From Copromyces sp. CBS 386.78 (taxonomy: Eukaryota; Ascomycota; Sordariomycetes; Sordariales; Sordariaceae): a stretch of DNA of 64,000 bases. Below are positions 10,832-22,898 of the stretch, piece after piece (the stretch's first letter is position 1; each line of letters begins with the position of its first letter). Location: positions 124,001 through 188,000 of the forward strand of contig MU839124.1 in assembly GCA_030685235.1 (NCBI GenBank), read 5' to 3'. The notes under the pieces were generated by a model. It made no database searches. It had not been told where the DNA came from and saw nothing but the letters and a program-made list of their open reading frames with translations. A program made the position numbers and the translations under genes.

Positions 10832-13800
10832 TGGGTTTCGATCTCCTTGCAGCGTCGGATCGCTCTTGCCTAACAATGGGAAATTGGGGGGTTTCGAATT
10901 CCAACAACAATGGAAGGCGGGGAAGGGAGGGTCAGTTTGTGAGTGAGTGTGAGAACACAACTGAAAGCGAGCAATGAGAACCTGAAGAGAAATGAACACT
11001 GTCTCGGTGACCCGGATTTGATGGGTACGGCAGATGCCAGGTGGGATTGATATCTGTCTCGCAAAATTGTGGGCTGGTTGACACGTGTTGAGGTTGGCCC
11101 GAGCGTGATCACTGTGATGTACCTGCGCCTGCAGCAGAAAGAAGGCGGGTCGGGGTCGGAGCTGTCAACGTCCATCGCTTGAGCGCACGTGTGCATTGCT
11201 TGAGATATCGCGGGCGGTGAAGCCATTCTTTTTTCATGCTATACACACCAATTGTATACAACCTGAACTAACTTGCGTGTTTCTTCACTTTTATGGTTGT
11301 TAGAGATTCTGTTAGTGTACTGCAAATGCTGTTTTCAGATTGTAATTTGACTGGCTAATATCTTTCCAACTGGTTGAGATGCCACTTGTACACAATGTAG
11401 GGTTAGGTGTGTACTATGTATGCACGGAGAATGCAGGGCTCCAAACAATCGCCAAGTCGAGCTCCGTGACAACAGACTGCGGGGGGCCGAGAGCTGTGAT
11501 TGCCGCGCTTGTTCTTCGACCACATCACCATCCACTATCGATGATTCAGGTGGGTGGCGTGTGGTGAAATACAAAGCCCAAGTTTGGATAACACATCCAA
11601 CCACACTCGCGGCGACAGCGCAAGTGCTCTGCTCGTTGCCAGCTTGGTCTCCACGTCCATCTTCGCGTTGGGATATGGCAATGTCAAAATTCGCCCCTCT
11701 ACCCGACGGCGAACGGACATCAGAATTCATGACCAGAAAGCCATGTGAAAGGTTTGATTCCAGTTGCCGGACTGCTACCCTCGAGGTAGCGTGCCAAGTG
11801 CACACACACCACAACACCCATGCCCTAAAGTGGGTGAGTGGCACCTCTTAAGAAGATCAGTCACATCAATGCCGCCCTATTGCAACCCCCCAAGCCATGT
11901 GTTTCGTGGTGTATATCGCACCTGGCCTAACTCGAGTTATATGGTGAGCCGCAACGTCGGCGGCTGTTTGGTAGCGATGGCACGTTATGGCACATCTGCG
12001 CCACCTTGGGAAGGTGCTGAAATCTGTTTGCGTATGATCGCAGAGGACAGACCTGGGACAGACGGGTGATGGCAACGTGAACGGAAATGAGGGATTCCAG
12101 TTCCTCGCTGTATGGTCTGTGTCTCTCTCCACGAAGTCTGTTCCCGTAGCGGTGCCGGGCGGGCGTCGGTGTCGCCTTTGAGCGCACAACACAACGCCCC
12201 GCAAATTGTTTTGGCGCAGTGGTTCCTTGAGTAATGAACCTCGCTCCTAGGATGGAGTAGCCATTTTCGCCATTTTCTTTGATGGCTCACCCTTGCTCCT
12301 CTTTTTCAACAAGGAGACATTCCATCGGGCTGGATGACGCGATGTCAATGGGCGGGGTTATCCTGTAAGCCTTACCCTGAGTAAATACTGTTGAAACAGC
12401 CATCTTTTGTAGAGGTTGTCAAGTTGAAGCGTCAGTAAACGGGGAGAAGGCAGCTTGATGAGTTGGGGGCTCAGATGAGGTCCGAACCACTTCCATCACC
12501 AAAGTGTCCCGTGTACTGTACAGCTGGGTCCGGCTGTCACGCCCAAGAAACCTGACCCGTGGCTCGGCACGTGTATCCAGCTACCGCGGGGCTAACAAGC
12601 CAAGGTGGGACCAGCGAGCCTTATCGGCAGTGTTTCGGTGGCATTTTCCCTCAAATCCCCTCCAAATCGGCTCTAAATGGACCGCCATAGCTCCTGCCAT
12701 TTCCGGAACGCAGTTAGCGGACCCCGTTGAAGATACTTGTACACTAGGGTACATACTTGCCAGGTTGTCTCAACGCATGTTTCTGGCCGATCACGGTCGA
12801 GTTGGCACCTTCGCACCCCGGCCGCAACTCAACACCCACGCTCCCACGGTACCCAAGGACGAGCCAAGCAGATCACGGCTCGGCAGTCCGCAGTACGTGT
12901 ATGTATCCAGAACATGAGACGGACATGACATTGGACAAGGTGGGACAATTGCCAGAAAACATGCCCTTCCAGTTGCCATTGTCGCATATGGTTGGGATTT
13001 GGGGATACCGAACATCAACTACAAGAACGGCCGCTTTCTCTCCGTGCTTTCAGTCATTGTCCTTCCCGTTGGTGCACACAGTAGTGTGGTACGCTAGAGG
13101 TTAGGATGCGCAGGAGGAATCGCGGAGATGGCTGTATCCCACGGGTGCTGCCAATATAATTAGTACAGAGGTACCGGTCTTGTACTAGCCTCACCGTGTC
13201 CTCTCGTCGGAATCGAACACAAATTCCCGTTCGCGTCGTGCGGGGAGCGAGCCGTACCCAGGCCAAGAGATACCCCTACTGACGGTCGCTAGAGGAACGA
13301 GCGCCAAGCTGATATTTGTCGAGTGCTCATGTATGCTCATGTAGCACCGTGGATGGCAGAGATCCCGAGGTGAGGAGAGCGCGCAAAAATGCAGCATCAG
13401 GTACCACGCTGCTGTCGAGGTTCTCGCATCTACGCATCCCAAGGTACGGTACCGACCCGTTCCTGCCCTACCTATGCTCGATGCTCCTCCATGCTTCCTC
13501 TTCCCGTTGTCGGCAGTCTGCCTAAGGTAGGTTGTCGCCCCATGATATTGCACTGGGTTGATGCGCTGCTATGGATTCTATTACTTCAGGTCACTGCTGC
13601 TACTGTCGCCGCTCGCTTCATGTCACCTCACCTCATCCACACTGACTGAAGAGAGATGCCCGGATGGGATGCCTTTGGCAGAAGGAACTGCACCGACCAC
13701 CGAGTGTAGTGTACCTTACCGGCGCATGATGCGCTGCGCCAAAAAAGAACAGGTACCTCTACATTACCTAAATGGCCCAAGAATGGAGCCCATGCGAGCC

Positions 13801-14236
13801 ATGGCACATCGAGACACATGGGCGGGCTGGCTGCATCCATCCCACCAGCCAATCCCATGGGCCGACCACCAATGCCCCTTCCCTGTCAAGCCTTGTCTCC
13901 CCTTCTCCAGAGGCTCCTCTATGTTGGCACGGCACCAGCACAGTTCGTGCTAACTTGCCCTGGCCCTCTCTGAAAAACGTGCTCTCCCGTCCTGCCCTGG
14001 CACTCGCCCGCTGTCCGCCGCCCGTCTCTGCGTCTGCCGGCTCACCTTGCGCAGGCTTTTGGCTTTTGCTTCCCATTTTCCTCTCCCGCCCCGTTTCCCA
14101 CCCCCCATCCATCACATCCCGTTCAGCCTTCAGCCAGACCTGACCAACTCGATCCCAGTCCAGACCTCTCCCGCTTCTCCGCCTCCGCCTTCGACTTCTT
14201 CCTACAACACATTCTCAAGCTGAAGTGTGTCGTCGT
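5666..14236. other. About 8.6 kb without a convincing protein gene, upstream of the bHLH gene
   Basis: Open frames here are short, many begin only with TTG or GTG, and none shows a recognisable domain or a coherent exon-intron pattern. The longest, 178 codons at 7702..7166 minus, has Cys/Phe-rich random-looking composition. Local features are an A28 homopolymer (10801-10828), a short CTG run near 10704, and a small hairpin (TAGTACA 13161-13167 with TGTACTA 13181-13187). From about 13,900 the plus strand turns C/T-rich, as is common around fungal promoters and transcription starts, probably those of the bHLH gene. Unannotated non-coding transcripts are possible, but nothing in the sequence proves them. 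Confidence 0.5.
10801..10828 (+). repeat. A28 homopolymer
   Basis: 28 consecutive A residues in intergenic DNA. No target-site duplication or retroposed coding sequence was seen next to it, so it is listed as a simple repeat. Confidence 0.95.
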
Positions 14237-14302
14237 ATGGCCAATGTCTCGACCGCCTTCGAATCTACGCCTGACATAATTCGCACCACTCTCGCTTATT
14301 AG
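14237..14302 (+). promoter_or_regulatory. Candidate uORF (21 codons) in the bHLH leader
   Basis: ATG GCC AAT begins a 21-codon frame that ends in TAG, about 500 nt before the bHLH start. A minimal uORF, ATG CCG CCC TAG, follows at 14513-14524. Both matter only if transcription starts upstream of them; the C/T-rich stretch before 14,237 makes that plausible. Confidence 0.3.
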
Positions 14303-14442
14303 CTTTCGTCAAGTCTGCTCTGTGCACCCTTCCGCGACCGCGCGAGAGAGACACACACAGAAGAAAAAGAGACAGGAAAAGAGACAAGAGACGGACCGTC
14401 GCAACCATCCATTGGCTACTCATACAGTCCCCTCTTTTCGAG

Positions 14443-14470
14443 TCCGCCATCCGCCATCCGCCATCCGCCA
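14443..14470 (+). repeat. Short tandem repeat, unit CCATCCG
   Basis: Three to four head-to-tail copies of the 7-bp unit CCATCCG in the probable 5' leader of the bHLH gene. Confidence 0.7.
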
Positions 14471-14805
14471 ACCCGCACGTTCGCGACTTGCACTTTGCGA
14501 GCCCCGGACTCGATGCCGCCCTAGGCTTCGGTTGCCAATCTTCTTCATTTCACCTTGTCGCGAGACCTTCTCCACCTACAATTGTCCTAGGTATCTGTAC
14601 CTTTTGACCAAGAGCCTCAACTACTGCATTCGCCCATATTTACAGGACTCATCTGTATATCCTACCGACCCATTCTGGAACCTCGATCTCGAAACAAGGA
14701 CCTCTGCCGTTTTCCCTTCCGGAACGAGTGTGCGGCTACTGAACAAGAACCCCTACGACCTTAATCGGTAGACCTAAGTAGAAGAAGAAGAAACGAACTC
14801 AGTGT

Positions 14806-16383
14806 ATGATGGCTCAGCGATCAGGCTCGCAGAAGCTACCTCTCGGTCTGGCGGGCGTGCTAAACGCCCCCGAAGACAATCGGGATTCGGCTTATTATTC
14901 TGCGACGGATGCGTCAAGCAAGCGTCAGTCTCCGTTCCTCCGCGCGCTTCCACAAGACCGTTCAGCTAACTTGTGCCTAGACACGTCGGCAGCATCAGGC
15001 GTCGGTGTCTTGACCCCCAACGGCTCCAACTTTCAGCCTTCCCCGATCGACAAGACGTCCCCGTCCCCCACAAACACATCGAACCTCCAGCCACCGCAAT
15101 CGCATCTCCCGCCTGTAAACAGCAACATGAGCGTTGCCTCCATGGTTTCCCCCACAACACCGGGTAGCGCAGACCCCAGACGCTTCGACCGCCCTCCGTC
15201 TTATGAGACAGGCCCCAATGGCGGCCCCTTGCCACTCAATGGTGACCTGGAGGCCATGTCTAGAAGAGGAAGTTGGGACAGCAGACATTCTCTTAATCAG
15301 GGGTTCAACGACATGCGCCTCGGCAACTCGCCATATGCGAGCCAGAACCAGTCGACGACATCGATTCATCAGACTCTACACCAGCAGCGCAATCCGCGTT
15401 CAGACCTTAACGGTCTAGCCAATCACCGCATCTCGAATGGCTACCAGCCAAGTGCTGAGCGCAATCCAGATGGGAGCAGGACGAGGGTGGCGCCTGCCAT
15501 TACTGGGCCGGCACAGAGTCAGATTGCTCGGGCTGCTGAGCCTACTAAGGGCCAGGCGTGGGCTTTCCCCGAGGAGGAGATACAGCGAGTCACCTCCTCT
15601 AACCAGTCTCTGATCGACTCTAGGAGGAGCAGCATTGCTGAGTCACTGGCGAGCAGCCACTTTACCATGGACAGCAGGCTGCCATCAGGACAACGACGTC
15701 TTGATGACAACTACTCCCATAGGCTGTCTAGTGTGTCCGCGGACTTTGCGAATCCAACGGTGCACCATCACCATCACCACAGCCTTCAACATAGAGCAAT
15801 TAGTGACCTGCAACACGAGGAGGGCGGCTCGCATGCTGGCTCTCAGCCGTACAGCAGGACACCCGAGTTGCGTGTTAGTCATAAACTGGCCGAGCGCAAG
15901 CGTCGCACAGAGATGAAGGAGCTATTCGAGCAGTTGAGGGACCTGATGCCCCAGGAGCGTGGCTCTAAGGCATCAAAGTGGGAAATTCTTACAAAGGGTT
16001 CGTGTTACTACCTGACTTACATTCTTTTATGACTGCAGGGAACTGACCAAATTACAGCCATCTCTGAGCATCAACGCATGAGCAACCATATCCAGGTGTT
16101 GACATCGACACTCCACAGCAAAGACCGCGAAATTGAACATCTGAGACACGAGGTCCAGCGAGCCCAGATGGAAGCCAACAACATCAGACGGTCACAGCCT
16201 GCCTCTATGGGCGAATCCTACGGTTTTGAGAACAGGAGGTCCCAACAGGAGTTGCCGCCACTGCGCACTACCCTTCAAGCTGCCGCAGCAGCCCCAGCAC
16301 CAGGAATTGACGCCATGACCGGCGTCCAGTATGAGGCTCCCCGAGCAAACGGTTTCCGCCCTCCCGAGCCGAATAGATTCTAG
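14806..16383 (+). CDS. Basic helix-loop-helix transcription factor
   Basis: The model has three exons (14806..14923, 14981..15997, 16058..16383) and 486 residues. A long Ser/Asn/Pro-rich, probably disordered N-terminal region includes a run of six His. The bHLH domain covers about residues 340-390: the basic region HKLAERKRR has the H..xERxRR pattern of E-box binders, then helix 1 (MKELFEQLRDLMP), a loop with GSKASKW, and helix 2 (EILTKAISEHQRM). A heptad-like coiled coil continues to about residue 420. Intron 2 (15998..16057) splits helix 2; splicing AAAG-G to CCATC restores LTKAISEH. Intron 1 (14924..14980) is 57 nt and in frame, so its retention would add 19 residues (505 in total). Its donor GTCAGT, branch GCTAAC and acceptor CCTAG support it. 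The targets and pathway cannot be told from the sequence. Confidence 0.85.
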
Positions 16384-18626
16384 GAGTCGGTTCTGACTAG
16401 GACATCGATGAGCCGAACTTCATTGCACTCTTCCATGCACTCCTGTGCGCATTCTCTTCGTCGTTTGAGGAGGAAGAAATCAGTGTAACAAGCTTTTCAT
16501 GATGTACACTTTGCGACACTGGCCGTATTTGTGAGCCATACTCACGGGTGGCACATATGTTCCTTCTGAGGAATCTTGCGACATGGCTTGATTACTGTTG
16601 CCTCAAGGAGAGGGAGTAGGAGTAAGGGCGGTTGCCCCTGGTGCGCAAATCCACTGGCGCCCAGCTTTACTCCATCATTCCGGACTGGAACCAACAAAAG
16701 GAGACATAGCCATCATCGACAGCCAAGATATGTCTTTCCTTGGCATCTTGCTTTTATACTTCGATTCTCATCATCTGATTCTACAAAATTCAACTTTCGT
16801 TATATCTTCCACTGGGCCATGGGAAACATCGAGCAAAGCGGGCGGGATATGGGTGGCTTGGTTTTGCGGTTTTGTCGGTGACTTCCTGATCCCAAGCCAG
16901 GTTAAGTATACCTATGGCTTCTTCACATGTGTCTTCCATTCTGTGGACGCTTCTTGTTCTAGGAAACCAGTTTCTTATCTTCTCTTTTCCATTCTCTGTG
17001 CACCCAGGAAGGATTCGGCGTTTCGTGAACTCAAAGAGGGATTCTATAACGGATGGAATCTGGTGTAGGAACGCGCAGCTTCCTCCTTTCCCCCTTCTTC
17101 TCTTGACGGTTGGCATGGTTTGTCGTTATGTTATCTTGAATTGGTAACCATCTGCTGAAGGTTTAAGAGCGCGGTCAGATAGAAAAAGGAAAGGAAACGG
17201 AATACGGAGCTGTCAGGTGGTTGCTGTGAAGCGCGTTGGTCGGGAAAGTGGACAGGAAGGATGGATGGAAAAGAAAGGCCGCGCGCGGAGACAAACCTAC
17301 CTGCGTCTGGGATTAATTAAATCGTGGACTGGAAATGAGAGAAAGAGAAGGGACACGACCGAGAGGAAGATAGGGGTCCGTCGTCTCGGTGGAATTTTGT
17401 AGTGAAGAGTACGACGACGACGACACATGCGTTCTGAGGCGCTGAAAGCTACCTACCCAGTCAATGGGGATTTTGGCTCGTCATGTCATGTCACGAACCT
17501 TCATACTGCTCTTCCCGTCACGGTTAGCAAACAAAAGAAAAGAATATCCAGGACCAAAATGCCGTGGCCCTGGATCAAAATGTAGCGTGTTGTTACCTAC
17601 CACGAAGTGCTTCTTTCACCCCCTCGCTTTGCTCACCGGCGCCGAGCACATCTTTGAAGCATAAATAGCGATGGCTACTTTATCTACAACCCCCCATCTT
17701 TAGGTATTTGATATCTAGCCAAGAGCGGAAGGTATGTTTGCTCTTCGCGGTTCCAATATGAAATCGAAACGCTATTTTCAGCACAGCATAACAAAGCACT
17801 TTTGTACGGAAACCGTAGTTTGCTTTTGCGATCTTTCGGAAACCCAGCAGTCCCAGCCCGCTCTGGTGTCAAGAGCCACGGATGCTCGAACAAGTAATCA
17901 AGTGAACAAAGTAAACAACAAGCCCACAAAAGCACGTGGCGGACATGGATCTCCATTTCTTCATTTGATCTTCAACACAGAAACATGGAATCATATTGTA
18001 TCAGATCAGGTACATCAGGCGAGAAGCCGGGGAAACTGGATGATAATTGCATGGCCCCGTGGGCACTGGCTCGACTGGGTATGTACACTACGGGGGAACT
18101 CTCAAAAAGGTCGTCAATTCATGAACGGAGGCGGCGGCATGCCCAGGTACGGACTTCCCTCCGGTGATGCGATGGAATAGATCTTGGCTTAAGTGCTGAT
18201 CGGAGGAGGAATAGGGCTATGGATGGGTTGATAGAGCCTGAGTGGGAGGCTTGGGATGATCAACGACCATTCCTTGACAACCATCACATGGAATAGCGAC
18301 AAATTGTCAAAAGTGTCAACGTTGGATACTCGGAAAGTTTCCCATTGCCTACCCCGGACTATGGGATCGGAAATCTTTTTATCTTCCCGGCTCCTTCCAA
18401 AGGAAATAGGTAGCTCGACATGAAGAAGCCCCTATAGCACTGCCACTATGGAGATGGAGTCGATGTTTTCACTGACATTTCGGATATCATGACGGATGGA
18501 AAGTGAAGTCATTTCCGTTCAAGCTTTTTCTGTATCGGAGATTTTTAAACGGGATGCATGGCCCAGGGTTCGAGGGACTTGAAGTGTGCATTTGCGTGGC
18601 CATTGAGGTTGTTGCGGTACGAATGC

Positions 18627-18656
18627 ACAGTGTGCTTCCGCTAGAAAGCACACTGT
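18627..18656. repeat. Hairpin, 11-bp perfect stem
   Basis: ACAGTGTGCTT (18627-18637) and AAGCACACTGT (18646-18656) are perfect inverted copies separated by 8 nt. Three more pairs (TGC 18624-18626 with GCA 18660-18662) can form beyond a 3-nt bulge. Confidence 0.8.
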
Positions 18657-19110
18657 TAATGCAGGGGCCGACTCCGAGTCCCGCCGTCATCAGTCCCCGC
18701 CACGCTGACTGTTGCTGATCGGAAAGTCATTCAAAGTCGCGCGGTCGCTGAAAACTGCAGTACAGTGTCCAAAAACAGATTCAAAGATAAAAGCGGTCAG
18801 GACCGGTCCAACCTGTCTCATTGAGATATGCCACTTCGACCCCGAAGTGATCGTCGCCCCTCACTGGGGACCGGAGCGATAAGTACCTCTAACGATGCGA
18901 CGACGATGCGACAAGTCCCCCTTGACCCCTGAGCGGACGAATTCGGGGTCAGGCGGCTTGAGGCTGGAGCGTTGCGCTGGAGGAGGGACCCCAACACTCA
19001 CCCTAACAGTGACACTGCACTGCCATCGGTCTGTCTGTCAGGTGCGGAACCAAACCTACCTGATAAGAAGTGCAGAGGCAGAAAGGTGGTCCCTGCCGCT
19101 GATTACCTTC

Positions 19111-19191
19111 TACTCGTCTGGGCTAGAAACGCCACCGGCGACCCATTGCCAGCACGGGGTCAGACTGAGGCGTTTCTAGCCCTGACGAGTA
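19111..19191. repeat. Long hairpin, 23-bp arms with one mismatch
   Basis: Arms 19111-19133 and 19169-19191 are inverted copies matching at 22 of 23 positions (T-T mismatch at 19119/19183). Both share the core GGGCTAGAAACGCC or its complement. Inside, GACCC (19140-19144) pairs with GGGTC (19157-19161), so the 81-nt element would fold into a two-stage stem-loop with a 12-nt terminal loop. It lies in intergenic DNA between the bHLH and protease genes. Confidence 0.85.
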
Positions 19192-20617
19192 TAGCCCTTC
19201 CATATTTTCGAAATTCGAACTGAACCCCCGCTCTTTGAGCAGATACTTGGCTTGCTTGGCAAACGGAACGTTGAAAGAGAGATAGATGGACGGAAACAAG
19301 CTGGAACAGATGTCGAAGAAGTAGGTAGGTAGGTAAGGGAGCGGAAGAAAGCAAGTACAGCAAGCGCGGCTGGGCTTCAATGGGATGAATTAAGCGGCGG
19401 CAGCGGCTCAGCGGCTGCGGCTTCGATGCGACTGGAGAAGGAGGCTCAGGCTGTAGCTGAATGCAGTGATTGACGTGTTTGGGTCCAGTGGCGGCAGAGC
19501 AGCAGCCGGCCAGCAGATGCGCGGTTACGTTTGACTTCCATGTACTGCGCAAGTGGAAAGCTCCTTGCAGTCTTGACCCCCAGATCCGGATGTGCGGCAG
19601 TCCGGAGATGGGCCATTCAAAGGGTGAGAAAGAGACGAAACGGAACTGGCGCACAATGCACGTCGCTGGTCAAATCGAACATCGAGAGCCCAGGGCAGTT
19701 TTAAATCGGGGGACGGGAGGCGGTGCAAAGTGTTGCCTGGCAGTCGGGTGTCTGGCACGCCTGCTGACTCGACTCTTTTGGTTGTTCGTTAGTAAAATTC
19801 GTAATCCTCTTTCCCAAGTGGTGGAACTGTTGTTGAACCCTGCTTTTCTTCTTCTCATTGTTAGCAGCGGGACGTTGGACTGACCGGAAGGAGTGTGGTA
19901 ACTAAATGCGAAGCCTTGGCGTGGTAAATCCAAGGTTTTGTTTGCAGAGTCGTCGTCATCATCATCGACTCTCTTCTCATACTTTTTTTCTCTCTCCTTT
20001 CTGGTTTCTACCACCTCCTCCCCTCCCTTCATTCATCAACCCGTCAACCTTTTTGGCTCATCTGTTTACGTCGCCTCCTTGCACGTTCGCTTGTAAAAGC
20101 TGTTGTTTTTTGGTCTCATACCTCTACACCCTTTATACAGAAAGACACATTCTTTGTCTTAACTGTATCCTCTCCGCCGGTCGTTGCAGTATTGACCTTT
20201 CTGGATGATTAGGCTTCGATCTGCTTCTTGACCTTATTCTAGGCTGCAGTATCATCGAGTCGCATCTTGCATTCTGGCTACACAGCTTGCGTTATCTGCG
20301 TGCGTAACCTCGGCTGCCTCCATCAGGCTCATCTCGCCTCTTCTTTTCATCAAAACATCGTTCTCGCGGGTTAGGTTGGACTTCGACAAGTAACCGCCCA
20401 CTTACTTTTCTTGGATACTGTGTTATTATTTTCCAGTTTTTGTTCTGTCCGGCAGTCGAATTCCAAGTTCAAAGCATCGGCGCTTAAACCCTCCGAGACA
20501 TACCGGCCTTTTCTCGACCCGGACCAGACCGACCGGCCCTTCCGCTCGGACCTCCCGACATTCCACTTTGACCGGAGCCGCATCTATCCGAAGTCGAAAT
20601 CGCAAACCATCGCAATC

Positions 20618-22262
20618 ATGAAGGGATACACATCATCTGCCCTCCTCTTGGGCCCCGTGCTGCTCTCTCAACTTGCGCTGGCACAGCAAGCGCCAAGCGG
20701 CGTTGTTCAATGGAATATCCAGAAAAGGCCCGTACCCAACGTAGCACCAAACCGGCTTCTACGGCGCGCCGGCTCGACATACCAGGAAATTCTTCAAAAT
20801 GAGCAGGCACGAGGAGGATACTTTGCGACGTGCGAGATGGGGACGCCTGGCCAAAAGGTGACATTGCAGTTGGATACGGGGAGCAGCGACGTATGGGTAC
20901 CGGACTCGACGGCGTCGGTTTGCAGCCAGGGCGCGTGTGACCTCGGAAGCTGTATGTGATCTGCCGCTCCCTTCCGCACTTTGAATCTTATTTATATACC
21001 TGAGATGGCATTGATTCTAACCAATGTGTTAGTCGACCCAACCACATCGAAAACATACACGGTCGTAGGGAGGGGCGAGTTCGACATCTCATATGTGGAC
21101 GGCAGTTCGTCCAAGGGAGACTACTTCACCGACGTTTTCAAGATTGGCGGAGCAACGGTCACCAACTTGACGATGGGCCTTGGCGCTAAGACCGACATCG
21201 CGTACGGCTTGGTGGGGGTCGGGTATGCCAACAATGAGGCTATTGTCGGAAATGCCCAGTCCCTGAATGCCCAGTATCCCAACCTGCCGGTTACCATGGT
21301 CGATGACGGGTTGATCAACACCATCGCGTACAGCCTCTGGCTGAATGACCTTGGTATGTATACCGCCCGTTCTCGTTGACGCTGACCAAAAGCTGACAAT
21401 GTGGCACCACCTAGACTCGAATGAAGGCCATATCCTTTTCGGCGGCATCGACACCAAAAAGTACAAGGGTGATCTGACGAGAATTAAGATCTACCCTAGT
21501 AGCAACGGCTACTACTTCTCATTCATCGTCGCCTTGACCTCATTACAAGCAATCAGTCCTAGTGGCAACGACACGCTTACCTCTGAGGAGTTCCCTATTC
21601 CGGTTGTTCTCGACTCGGGTACGACCCTGTCTTATCTTCCGCAAGACCTGGTGGAACAGGTCTGGCAGGAAGTGGGTGCAGACTACTCGAGTAGGCTCCA
21701 GTTAGCTCTCATTCCCTGCTCGAAGAAGACCAGTAAGGGCTACTTGTCCTTCCAGTTTGCCGGCCCTGACGGCCCACGCATCAATGTGCGGATGGACGAG
21801 CTGGTCCTTGACCTCACCAGTGGAAACCCTCCGAAGTACACAAGCGGACCGAACAAGGGCCAGGATGTTTGCGAGTTCGGTATTCAGAACTCTACCTCCG
21901 CGCCATACCTTCTTGGCGATACGTTCCTGCGGTCGGCATATGTCGTCTACGATCTGGTCAACAATGAGATCGCCTTGGCTGAGACGGACTTCAACTCGAC
22001 CCAAAGCAACATCGTGGCGTTTGCTAGCATGAGCGCCCCGATCCCGTCAGCAACACAGGCGCCAAACCAAGCGGCGGTTACCAACAGACCTGCTGTAACT
22101 TCGCCGGCATTTTCGGCCAGCTCAGGGTTTTCGGGCAACGGGGGCGAGGACGAGAACGCATCGCCAGGCATGCCAAGTGCGTTCGGCGTCGCTCAGATGT
22201 CCGTTATGGGTGTTTCGATGGTGTTTGCCATGATTGGTTCTGGCATTTTCGCCTTGTTCTAG
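20618..22262 (+). CDS. Yapsin/OpsB-like GPI-anchored aspartyl protease
   Basis: Three exons (20618..20951, 21033..21353, 21415..22262) encode 500 residues. A signal peptide (about 1-22, ending LALAQ) is followed by a propeptide with dibasic sites (KR 36-37, RR 49-50) and the pepsin fold. The catalytic motifs are both present: LDTGSSDVWVP with Asp86, and VVLDSGTT with Asp285, plus the flap-like region ISYVDGSSSKGDY. The Ser/Asn/Pro-rich C-terminus ends in a hydrophobic stretch (MSVMGVSMVFAMIGSGIFAL), which fits GPI-anchor addition at the plasma membrane or wall. Both introns are canonical (donors GTATGT, acceptors GTTAG and CCTAG) and restore the fold when removed. Yapsins cut after basic residues and help maintain the cell wall; specificity here is inferred from the family. 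The first exon frame is open far upstream without an ATG, so the start is secure. Confidence 0.9.
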
Positions 22263-22898
22263 GCTTTTCCTCTGCATTCGATTGGATATGGATTCCTTTT
22301 TCGAATTGGATCACATAGAAAAGCATGGCAACGATACCCCGAGGGTCGTAGTGTTAGTTGAAGATTATTCGGTTTAGAAGGATCCTAAACATTTAGTCAG
22401 TCATTAGGAGTTGGGCAGTTTGTTTATCCTAGGGTCGGGACCTACTTTGCTTGGACTAGGCATCAAGGGTTGGTGACAGGACAGTACGGTATTGAGTTTC
22501 TTTTTAGAGTGGTTTGTCCATAGTTCTGGCGGTGTATAATCAATGCAAAAACCTCAACGAATTTTGGATACTGCAATTCTGTCCAAGAAGATCAAGCTAG
22601 TGAGGTTGTCGCGATGTCTTGGCACGCTTTGGCACCTTGACGGTTCCTAGGGAGTGGATGGAGTACCCGTTCAATGGACGCACGCCCCCAAGATTTAGCG
22701 CCATGGTACGTCCCTAGCCAAAAACGACCCCACCTAAAAAATTCGGGCAATGTTGGTGTGAAGTTCGTCCCGACTCCCGCCGTCAGTCCTGCCCCGAGCT
22801 TCTCTTTCAATTGGAAACTTTAGGTAGTTTTCCAACTCCTTCCTCCCCACCCGTCATTCCTTTATCCACTTCTTTCCCTTCGCTGCGTGTGATTGAAT
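22263..22898. other. Intergenic, protease 3' flank and mef1 promoter
   Basis: No gene was seen. The 22,830-22,890 stretch is C/T-rich, as expected just upstream of the mef1 start. Confidence 0.4.

Larger units (their letters stand above)
16384..20617. other. About 4.2 kb gene-free stretch before the aspartyl protease gene
   Basis: No convincing coding frame. It holds two inverted repeats (18627-18656 and 19111-19191, listed separately) and a (GTAG)n run near 19323-19338. From about 19,950 the plus strand is C/T-rich and probably carries the promoter and 5' leader of the protease gene. Confidence 0.45.

Noticed and set aside
13190..13245. Complement of a B-box-like GTTCGATTCC
   Set aside because: Flanking bases do not pair into a T stem and no cloverleaf is possible.
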